From assembly GCA_964023275.1 (NCBI GenBank), contig OZ029915.1, forward strand, positions 598,501 through 662,500: a stretch of DNA of 64,000 bases. Direction: 5' to 3'. Numbering within the stretch: position 1 is the stretch's first letter; each line of letters starts with the position of its first letter. Made by a program: the position numbers and the translations under genes. Shown here in pieces: positions 48,415 through 60,200 of this stretch. Below the pieces are notes generated by a model. That model worked only from the letters and a program-made list of their open reading frames with translations. It had not been told where the DNA came from and ran no database searches. The DNA comes from Norana najaformis. Lineage: Eukaryota > Annelida > Clitellata > Crassiclitellata > Hormogastridae.

Positions 48415-51400
48415 TCATAATCAACATCATCATTTCAATTATTAATAATGATTTTATTATTAGTAAAAAGTTACTGTAATATTTTCAGCCAGAATCTCTG
48501 CCTGGAAGTAGCGAAGGCGATCAGATGGTTGTTGTCACAGGACACGAAACAACAGAATCTGAAGTAAATGCAAAACTAACGATGTTTCATCATCCAATTT
48601 TAAATTCCGAGGTTTTCAAAAACAACTTCGGAAATTCTTAGAAGTAGGTACTGTCGTTGGATTGCTGTGGTTGCGTTCGTTCGTGCCTCAGCCAAACGAT
48701 TTCTTAGGCCTTGGAACTCATCTAGATTCCTCGTTCGGCTGATTGACATGTGGCATGCTGACAAATGCCCAATTACTTACTTACCTGTATGATTATGTAC
48801 TTACTTACTTATACACTAACTTGCATATCATGCCAAATTACTTACTTACCTAGTAACTTACTTCTATACTTACTTACTTACTTATTTAATTCAAAATGTG
48901 TACCATTTGCTTTTAAGTTTCCTGTTAATTACAACGCTCAGAATTGATGATGTTAAATAAAAAGACTGCGAACAGGGCTTCTTAATTCAGAATAAATTGA
49001 TAAGATAAATGATGAAATTGAACGTTACTGCAAATAGCACTGAACTTAAAAGCCAACGGCGCTCATGGCATCGATCAAGACGATGGTCAAAGTTTGGATG
49101 GAGTGATGAACATTAGACGGGAACAATGAGTGGCTATATATTGATGACAATCGCTGCATAGGTGGTTTTACAGGATGAACGAATGTGAAGATGACTGACG
49201 AATGACAAGAATGATTGATGATGATGGTGGTGATGCTGGTCATGACGGTGGAAATGATAAAGATAATGAGGGTGAAGGTGAAGTCGAAAACGACGGCTCA
49301 CAAAACGAACATGACAGTACTGAAGTTATTTCAAAAAGGTCAGACACATAGATTGAAAGAAACAAAGAATTTATTAATTAATTAGCTAATAAACGAAAGA
49401 AAAACGAACAAGAGAACGGTATGTCGTTCAATTTACTTACTTACTTTCTAACTCAATTCGTTCAATCTTACAGTCGTTCAATTTAAGCAGCGATGGATTG
49501 AATGCTTTACCTTTGTGTTTTCTCAGGACAAGAAATCGAATGGAGAAACCCCTACTGGTGGAGAAGAAATTCACCTAGAAATAACAAGGCATCGAGATGA
49601 AAGAATTGATTCAGAGGAACTAGAAGGCAGAGGTGGGAGCATTGAAGGAGGCAGAGAAGAACCAACTGATGAAGACAAGAGTGGAAGAAAAGATGGAGAC
49701 AGAAGCGGAAGAATAGATTTAGAAACAGGAATTGTTGTTGATCGTTCAGAGCAAGTAACCGTAAGTGAAAAGGTTGAATCAGAAACAGGATTTGATGTTG
49801 ATCATGCAAAGCAAGTAACCGTACGCGAAGGAGTTCAATCAGAAACAGGATTAGATGTTGATCGTGGAAAGCAAGTTATCGGAAGCGGAAGAGTTGAATC
49901 GGGAACAACAGTTGATACTAATTTGGAAGAAACTGCTAGAAGACGGTGGAGTGTTGACGCAAACAGTGGTGTGAGAATAGATGTAAATAGAGGTGGAAGA
50001 ATAGATTTTGAAGTCGAAGTTGATGATGAATCGAAATCGGGTGCTAGAAGACGGTGGATTATTGACCGGAGCACAGGTGTGAGAATTAATGTAAGTACTG
50101 ATGGAAGAGTAGATTTGGAAACCGGAGTTGATTCAGATTCTGATGAGCAAGTAGAAAGAGGTGAAACTTTCGAATTGGAACCTGGCGTCGATGTTGATTC
50201 CGAAGAGAATGCTGGAAAACTGTGGATCATTGATGGAAAAGAAGGCGTTAGAGTTATTGTGAGTAGAGGTGGAAGAATAGATTTAGAAACTGGAGTTGAT
50301 ACTGATCCTGAGAAGATTGCTGGAAGTCGGTGGAAAATTCGTGAGGGCAGAGGAACGAGAATTGAAGTAGGTGCAGATGGAAGAATATATTTGATAACTG
50401 GATCTGATGTTGATCGTGAAAAGCAATTACTCGGAAGCGGAACAGATGATTCGGAAACAGGAGTTGATGTTGATCGTAGAAAGCAAGTTGTCGGAAACGG
50501 AAGAGTTGAATCGGAAACAAGAGTTGATGTTGATCATGCAGAGCAAGTAACTGTAGGCGACGGAGTTTATTTAGAAACTGGAGTTGATGCTGATCATACA
50601 GAACAGGTAACTGTAGACGACAAAGTTAATTTAGAAACAGGATTTGATGACGATCATGCAGAGCAAGTAACTGCGGGCGAAGAAGTTGATTCCGAAACTG
50701 GAGTTGATGTTGATCATACAGAACAAGTAACTGTAGGCGACAGAGTTGATTCAGAAACTGGAGTTGATGACGATCATGCAGAGCAAGTAACTGTAGCCGA
50801 AAAACTTGATTCCGAAACTGGAGTTGATGTTGATCATACAGAACAAGTAACTGTAGGCGACAGAGTTGATCTAGAAACTGGACTTGATGCTGATCATGCA
50901 GAGCAAGTAACCGGGCGCGAAGGGGTTCAATTAGAAACAGGAATAGATGTTGATCGTGGAAAGCAAGTTATCGGAAGCGGACGAGTTGAACCGGGAACAA
51001 GAGTTGATACTGATTTGGAAGAAACTGCTAGAAGACGGTGGAATGTTGACGCAAACAGTGGTGTGAGAATAGATGTAAATAGAGGTGGAAGAATAGATTT
51101 TAAAGTCGAAGTTGATGATGAATCGAAATCGGGTGCTAGAAGACGGTGGATTATTGACCGGAGCACAGGTGTGAGAATTAATGTAAGTACTGATGGAAGA
51201 GTAGATTTGGAAACCGGAGTTGATTCAGATTCTGATGAACAAGTAGAAAGAGGTGAAACTTTCGAATTGGAACCTGGCGTCGATGTTGATTCCGAAGAGA
51301 ATGCTGGAAAACTATGGATCACTGACGGAAAAGAAGGCGTTAGAGTTATTGTGAGTAGAGGTGGAAGAATAGATTTAGAAACTGGATTTGATACTGATTC

Positions 51401-54400
51401 TGAGGAGATTGCTGGAAGTCGGTGGAAAATTCGTGAGGGCAGAGAAACGAGAATTGAAATAGTTACAGATGGAAGAATATATTTGGTAACTGGATCTGAT
51501 GTTGATCGTGAAAAGCAATTACTCGGAAGCGGAACAGATGATTCGGAAACAGGAGTTGATGTTGATCGTGGAAAGCAAGTTATCGGAAGCGGAAGAGTTG
51601 AACCGGGAACAACAGTTGATACTGATTTGGAAGAAACTGCTAGAAGACGGTGGAATGTTGACGCAAACAATGGTGTGAGAATAGATGTAAATAGAGGTGG
51701 AAGAATAGATTTTGAAGTCGAAGTTGATGATGAATCGAAATCGGGTGCTAGAAGACGGTGGATTATTGACCGGAGCACAGGTGTGAGAATTAATGTAAGT
51801 ACTGATGGAAGAGTAGATTTGGAAACCGGAGTTGATTCAGATTCTGATGAGCAAGTAGAAAGAGGTGAAACTTTCGAATTGGAACCTGGCGTCGATGTTG
51901 ATTCCGAAGAAAATGCTGGAAAACTGTGGATCATTGATGGAAAAGAAGGCGTTAGAGTTATTGTGAGTAGAGGTGGAAGAATAGATTTAGAAACTGGAGT
52001 TGATACTGATCCTGAGAAGATTGCTGGAAGTCGGTGGAAAATTCGTGAGGGCAGAGGAACGAGAATTGAAGTAGGTGCAGATGGAAGAATATATTTGATA
52101 ACTGGATCTGATGTTGATCGTGAAAAGCAATTACTCGGAAGCGGAACAGATGATTCCGAAACAGGATTTGATGTTGATCATACAGAACAAGTAACTGTAG
52201 GCGACAGAGTTGATTTAGAAACTGGAGTTGATGTTGATCATACAGAACAAGTAACCGTAGGCGAAATAGTTGATTCAGAAACTGGAGTTGACGTTGATCG
52301 TGCAGAGCAAGTAACTGTAGGCGACAGAGTTGATTTAGAAACAGGAGTTGATGCTGATCATGCAGAGAAAGTAACTGTAGGCGACAGAGTTGATTCAGAA
52401 ACTGGAGTTGAAGGCGATCATGTAGAGCAAGTAACTGTAGCCGAAAAACTTGATTCCGAAACTCGAGTTGAAGGCGATCATGCAGAACATGTAACTGTTG
52501 GCGACAGAGTTGATTTAGAAACAGGAGTTGATGTTGATCGTGCAGAGCAAGTAACTGTAGGCGAGAGAGTTGATTTAGAAACCGGATTTGATGTTGATCA
52601 TGCAGAGAAAGTAACTGTAGGCGACAGAGTTGATTCAGAAACTGGAGTTGAAGACGATCATGTAGAGCAAGTAACTGTAGCCGAAAAACTTGATTCCGAA
52701 ACTCGAGTTGAAGGCGATCATGCAGAACAAGTAACTGTTGGCGACAGAGTTGATTTAGAAACAGGAGTTGATGTTGATCGTGCAGAGCAAGTAACTGTAG
52801 GCGAGAGAGTTGATTTAGAAACCGGATTTGATGTTGATCATGCAGAGAAAGTAACTGTAGGCGACAGAGTTGATTCAGAAACTGGAGTTGAAGGCGATCA
52901 TGTAGAGCAAGTAACTGTAGCCGAAAAACTTGATTCCGAAACTCGGGTTGAAGGCGATCATACAGAACAAGTAACTGTAGGCGACAGAGTTGATTCAGAA
53001 ACTGGAGTTGATGCTGATCATGCAGAGCAAGTTACCGGGCGCGAAGGGGTTCAATCAGAAACAGGATTAGATGTTGATCGTGGAAAGCAAGTTATCGGAA
53101 GCGGAAGAGTTGAATCGGGAACAACAGTTGATACTGATTTGGAAGAAACTGCTAGAAGACGGTGGAGTGTTGACGCAAACAGTGGTGTGAGAATAGATGT
53201 AAATAGAGGTGGAAGAATAGATTTTAAAGTCGAAGTTGATGATGAATCGAAATCGGGTGCTAGAGGACGGTGGATTATTGACCGGAGCACAGGTGTGAGA
53301 ATTAATGTAAGTACTGATGGAAGAGTAGATTTGGAAACCGGAGTTGATTCAGATTCTGATGAACAAGTAGAAAGAGGTGAAACTTTCGAATTGGAACCTG
53401 GCGTCGATGTTGATTCCGAAGAGAATGCTGGGAAACTATGGATCACTGACGGAAAAGAAGGCGTTAGAGTTATTGTGAGTAGAGGTGGAAGAATAGATTT
53501 AGAAACTGGATTTGATACTGATTCTGAGGAGATTGCTGGAAGTCGGTGGAAAATTCGTGAGGGCAGAGGAACGAGAATTGAAATAGGTACAGATGGAATA
53601 ATATATTTGGTAACTGGATCTGATGTTGATCGTGAAAAGCAATTACTCGGAAGCGGAACAGATGATTCGGAAACAGGAGTTGATGTTGATCGTAGAAAGC
53701 AAGTTATCGGAAGCGGAAGAGTTGAATCGGGAACAACAGTTGATACTAATTTGGAAGAAACTGCTAGAAGACGGTGGAGTGTTGACGCAAACAGTGTTGT
53801 GAGAATAGATGTAAATAGAGATGGAAGAATAGATTTTGAAGTCGAAGTTGATGATGAATCGAAATCGGGTGCTAGAAGACGGTGGATTATTGACCGGAGC
53901 ACAGGTGTGAGAATTAATGTAAGTACTGATGGAAGAGTAGATTTGGAAACCGGAGTTGATTCAGATTCTGATGAGCAAGTAGAAAGAGGTGAAACTTTCG
54001 AATTGGAACCTGGCGTCGATGTTGATTCCGAAGAGAATGCTGGGAAACTATGGATCACTGACGGAAAAGAAGGCGTTAGAGTTATTGTGAGTAGAGGTGG
54101 AAGAATAGATTTAGAAACTGGAGTTGATAGTGATTCTGAGAAGATTGCTGGAAGTCGGTGGAAAATTCGTGAGGGCAGAGAAACGAGAATTGAAATAGGC
54201 ACAGATGGAAGAATATATTTGGTAACTGGATCTGATGTTGATCGTGAAAAGCAATTACTCGGAAGCGGAACAGATGATTCGGAAACAGGAGTTGATGTTG
54301 ATCGTAGAAAGCAAGTTGTCGGAAACGGAAGAGTTGAATCGGAAACAAGAGTTGATGTTGATCATGCAGAGCAAGTAACTGTAGGCGACGGAGTTTATTT

Positions 54401-57193
54401 AGAAACTGGAGTTGATGTTGATCATACAGAACAAGTAACTGTAGGCGATAGAGTTGATTTAGAAACAGGAGTTGATGCTGATCATGCAGAGAAAGTAACT
54501 GTAGGCGACAGAGTTGATTCAGAAACTGGAGTTGAAGACAATCATGTAGAGCAAGTAACTGTAGCCGAAAAACTTGATTCCGAAACTCGGGTTGAAGGCG
54601 ATCATGCAGAACAAGTAACTGTTGGCGACAGAGTTGATTTAGAAACAGGAGTTGATGTTGATCGTGCAGAGCAAGTAACTGTAGGCGAGAGAGTTGATTT
54701 AGAAACAGGAGTTGATGTTGATCATACAGAGAAAGTAACTGTAGGCGACAGAGTTGATTCAGAAACTGGAGTTGAAGGCGATCATGTAGAGCAAGTAACT
54801 GTAGCCGAAAAACTTGATTCCGAAACTCGAGTTGAAGGCGATCATACAGAACAAGTAACTGTAGGCGACAGAGTTGATTCAGAAACTGGAGTTGATGCTG
54901 ATCATGCAGAGCAAGTTACCGGGCGCGAAGGGGTTCAATCAGAAACAGGATTAGATGTTGATCGTGGAAAGCAAGTTATCGGAAGCGGAAGAGTTGAATC
55001 GGGAACAACAGTTGATACTGATTTGGAAGAAACTGCTAGAAGACGGTGGAGTGTTGACGCAAACAGTGGTGTGAGAATAGATGTAAATAGAGGTGGAAGA
55101 ATAGATTTTAAAGTCGAAGTTGATGATGAATCGAAATCGGGTGCTAGAAGACGGTGGATTATTGACCGGAGCACAGGTGTGAGAATTAATGTAAGTACTG
55201 ATGGAAGAGTAGATTTGGAAACCGGAGTTGATTCAGATTCTGATGAACAAGTAGAAAGAGGTGAAACTTTCGAATTGGAACCTGGCGTCGATGTTGATTC
55301 CGAAGAGAATGCTGGGAAACTATGGATCACTGATGGAAAAGAAGGCGTTAGAGTTATTGTGAGTAGAGGTGGAAGAATAGATTTAGAAACTGGAGTTGAT
55401 AGTGATTCTGAGGAGATTGCTGGAAGTCGGTGGAAAATTCGTGAGGGCAGAGAAACGAGAATTGAAATAGGCACAGATGGAAGAATATATTTGGTAACTG
55501 GATCTGATGTTGATCGTGAAAAGGAATTACTCGGAAGCGGAACAGATGATTCGGAAACAGGAGTTGATGTTGATCGTAGAAAGCAAGTTGTCGGAAACGG
55601 AAGAGTTCAATCGGAAACAAGAGTTGATGTTGATCGTGCAGAGCAAGTAACTGTAGGCGACGGAGTTTATTTAGAAACTGGAGTTGACGTTGATCATACA
55701 GAACAAGTAACTGTAGGCGATAGAGTTGATTTAGAAACAGGAGTTGATGCTGATCATGCAGAGAAAGTAACTGTAGGCGACAGAGTTGATTCAGAAACTG
55801 GAGTTGAAGACGATCATGTAGAGCAAGTAACTGTAGCCGAAAAACTTGATTCCGAAACTCGAGTTGAAGGCGATCATGCAGAACAAGTAACTGTTGGCGA
55901 CAGAGTTGATTTAGAAACAGGAGTTGATGTTGATCGTGCAGAGCAAGTAACTGTAGGCGAGAGAGTTGATTTAGAAACAGGAGTTGATGTTGATCATGCA
56001 GAGAAAGTAACTGTAGGCGACAGAGTTGATTCAGAAACTGGAGTTGAAGGCGATCATGTAGAGCAAGTAACTGTAGCCGAAAAACTTGATTCCGAAACTC
56101 GAGTTGAAGGCGATCATACAGAACAAGTAACTGTAGGCGACAGAGTTGATTCAGAAACTGGAGTTGATGCTGATCATGCAGAGCAAGTTACCGGGCGCGA
56201 AGGGGTTCAAGCAGAAACAGGATTAGATGTTGATCGTGGAAAGCAAGTTATCGGAAGCGGAAGAGTTGAATCGGGAACAACAGTTGATACTGATTTGGAA
56301 GAAACTGCTAGAAGACGGTGGAGTGTTGACGCAAACAGTGGTGTAAGAATAGATGTAAATAGAGGTGGAAGAATAGATTTTGAAGTCGAAGTTGATGATG
56401 AATCGAAATCGGGTGCTAGAAGACGGTGGATTATTGACCGGAGCACAGGTGTGAGAATTAATGTAAGTACTGATGGAAGAGTAGATTTGGAAACCGGAGT
56501 TGATTCAGATTCTGATGAACAAGTAGAAAGAGGTGAAACTTTCGAATTGGAACCTGGCGTCGATGTTGATTCCAAAGAGAATGCTGGAAAACTATGGATC
56601 ACTGATGGAAAAGAAGGCGTTAGAGTTATTGTGAGTAGAGGTGGAAGAATAGATTTAGAAACTGGAGTTGATAGTGATTCTGAGGAGATTGCTGGAAGTC
56701 GGTGGAAAATTCGTGAGGGCAGAGAAACGAGAATTGAAATAGGTACAGATGGAAGAATATATTTTGTAATTGGAGTTGACGGTGGTCCTGAGGACCATGT
56801 AGGCAGAGTCGTAAGGACAGATTTAGAAACTGGAGTTGGTGTCGAGTCCGAAGACAGCGCAGGAAGAGGTTTGAGAATCGATGGTGTGACAGCAAGTAGA
56901 GTCGAGTCGGAATCCGGAATAGATACCGAAGATAGATTTGTCATTGTTCATAGCCGTGATTCAAGAGAACCAGATATTTCAGGTTAGTGATTGTAATTCG
57001 TGTCTTATTAAAAATTTCACTGGTAGTTTCTAACATTTGGTTTCTATGAATGATGCCAAATTCCATCTTTATAGCTGAATTTCATTGTTATCGTTATTAG
57101 ATTGAATATAGTTTTGTTAAGTTTTTCACTTGCGTGATTCTTATTGAATGACACCTTTTGTGGTGTTTAAGAAACCTTGCTCATGCAAAATTT

Positions 57194-57239
<46 letters not shown>

Positions 57240-60200
57240 TGTATGATATAAACTTAAGTGTTTTATCAAACCTTTTCCTCTGGTTTGGCTTTTAAGATGT
57301 TCCCGCATCACAGTTGATTGCAAAAGAATTCTATCATTTTAAAAATCTCGAGAAACTCAGCCGCTTTATTTATAAGTTTGAGGTATCCATATTTGGTTGT
57401 GTATGACTAAACTAGACCAAGCTATACCACGCTAGAATAGACTAGACGCATACTGGATTAGACTGGTCGGGATATGATTGGAAAGGATTAGGCTGTATTA
57501 GACAATTGGATTGGATCTTGGGTAAGTCTTCAGCTTATGACTGACGAGTGCTTAACGACATCGACAAATGCCTTTACTTTATGAAGCGCAATTTAATTTT
57601 GCAGGAACTACCACGGGTAGCGATAGGACATCGGGAGGAGAGCGGGAGGAAGAGGAAGAGGAGGAGAAGAAGCATGCGAGGGCAGTGGTGGCGGTGGTGG
57701 AAGAGGAGAAGGGTTCTGGACAGCCGGAGCCAACGGGAGAGGCCGTCGTGTTTGAACAGAAAGAATCCTCTAAGGAAAGTAAACGACACGAAGAGGAGGA
57801 GCCTAGTTCGAGTCCAGTTTCCCCAACCCACACTGACGACAGAGTAAGTGCCTATTCGAGTTTCCTCTTGTTATATTATTCAGTCTAATGGCAAATAATG
57901 CGATGTAATCTCGTGAAATTTTATGAAGGATTATCTAATGCGATGGACGCGATGATGTAGTGGTATGGTCTATGCCTCGTAACCAGAGGGTTATGCGTTC
58001 GAATCTGCCTCAAGCCACTGCGTAGCGACGACCTTGAACAAGTTGCTCACCCCAGTTCTTTGTGAGGAAGGCAACGGGAAAGCACCTCACTCATCTCATA
58101 AAGCCAGTGGACCTGCCTTCGGGCAAAGAACTCATCATCATCTAATCCAAACTAATATAACTGAAGCGGCTAATGTACGTAACCTAACGCATTATGACTT
58201 AGAGCAATGCAGCGTAGGGTAATGCAGGAAAGTACGGATGTAATAGTACAAGGATAGCAGGGTGAAAGAAGTGAAAGGTGGAGAAATAAATTTGGGAAAT
58301 AAGCGAGGAGAGAAAGAGAAAAGAAAAGAGGAAAGAAAGGCGAAAGGAAAAAGGAAAAAGTAATGTTGACAAGAGAATGACGGAAGGAAGGACAGATAAG
58401 GTAATGTAAGATAAGATAAGATAAGATAAGATAAGATAAGAAAGATAAGAAAGATAAGAAAGATAAGATAAGAAAGATAAGATAAGATCAGATAAGATAA
58501 AGTGAGGCAAGTATGAGGCAAGGTAAGGTATGGTAAGGTAAGGTAAAGTAAGGTCAGGTGAGATGAGGTGAGGTGAGGTTAGCTGAGACAAGACTGGAAA
58601 AGACAAAGTCATTATGTAAGAAGAAGATTATCTTGAGCTACCAGAGGGTCCGGAGCAAAGACTTCGACTGCGCCACAGTTAGGCACCTTACACTTATGAT
58701 GACCAGGAGCGCATTACATCAAAAGTCTGGAACCAGCGCGTCTTGAGTCAGAAGGATGGGTGACTCACCCACCATCCAAGACATAGGAAACAAATGCGTA
58801 AAACACTCATCTAAGAAACTCCCAAGAGACAGGGCGAGGCATCGGCGACGGACAGACGCCGAGACACTTCGACGGGAGAAGAGAGAGACCACGCAGGCAT
58901 ACAGAAAGTGATGGAGGAAGGGATAGAGGAAGGGAGAGAACCAGCCAGGCAGACAGGAAAGGGATGGATGGATAGAGAAAGGGATAGAGCCAGTGAGGGA
59001 GGGGTAGGAAAATGAGGAAGCCAAGGAGGGAGGAAGCAAGAGATGGATGGTGGAAGAAGGGAGGTAGGAAAGGATAGAATAAGAAAGAGAGGGAGGGAGC
59101 GGATGAGGGAGAGGGAGAGAAAGAGCGAAGTGGGAGGGAAGAATGGGAGAAAGGTGGGGAGGCAGGATGGCATGGAGGGAGGCACTGTGGATGGACAGAA
59201 GGACGAGCTGAGGCAGAGGACTCGTTGATCTTAGGGGCGGTGCAGAGTAATATGAGAAGATGATCAACTGAATGTTCTTATGATAGTGGCCAGCCACCGT
59301 CTGCCGACACTTATCCGAAATACTCCATAAGTCCACAACTGTTGCACCGAAGAATTTCAGAGGGAGAAGAGAAAGAAGGACGGATGGAGGGATAGAGTTG
59401 TTTGGTCTGTGGAGTTACTTTCGATGGCAAACAGTCCTCTCAGCTGCGGCTGAGTAAACACTGCAGCTGCTGCGTACTTTGAAGGAATGAAAGCGATTTT
59501 TAGATGGGTGAAACGAAACAGGACTTCGTCAAAACACCAGACACGGTTTTATAATCAAAAGTGGCATAGTTATGTTCAGCCCAGAGTAGAGAACCTAAAC
59601 ATACTATGCTTGCCATACCTAATACATGTTAATAAAGTTTAATATAAATATATACATGCGTTCCTACTTAACAACTTACTTGCCTAAATACCCACCTACC
59701 TACCTCCTACCTACCTACACACTTGCGTATGTACAGTATGCATGCATGCATGCTTGTTTGCGTCGAAACTTCATATGGCGCCTTTATATATCTCACAAAA
59801 GCATAAGTAGGTTCGTGTTCAACTATTTACCTACTTACCTACTTAACTGCATACCAGACTACTTAATTATCTACCTACCTACTTACCTACCCAATTACTT
59901 AAGATACTTCTGTGATTCTGTTGCTAGAGTGAGGGCTTTTCTCAGCCGACCGTTTCCCAGCCTACGACTCACTACTCACGACCTGACGAAAGCGACTACG
60001 ATTACAACAGCTACGATGATAAAGACAACAACACGATCATTTATGAAGTCACCAGAGCAGCACATCCTCCGACCCCACCTAGTTTGGCAGCGTCGTCGAC
60101 CAATCAGTACGAACCACTTCACCCAGATGTAGTAGCTACACACGACTACGAAAAGCTTGGTGAGGATTGGACATTTGTCTATTTTTAGAAACAGGATTGG

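Noticed and set aside
49725..56330. Regular 60-bp periodicity as a CRISPR array
   Set aside because: There are no unique spacers; all positions are repeat, translate in one frame, and the genome is animal.
49552..56944. Long minus-strand open frames (up to about 380 codons) across the giant collagen exon
   Set aside because: They are antisense shadows of the in-frame repeats; they recur with the same period, are Ser/Pro-rich artefacts, and have no splice or start context.
57946..58020. Genuine tRNA gene
   Set aside because: A- and B-box-like parts exist but the acceptor stem does not close and a SINE body follows. The same holds for 46283, 63325 and the SINE C and A heads.
58199..59336. Minus-strand open frames in collagen intron 6
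   Set aside because: They come from ATAAG/GGTAA and purine-rich repeats (poly Leu-Ser-Tyr and Pro-Ser-Leu), not coding.
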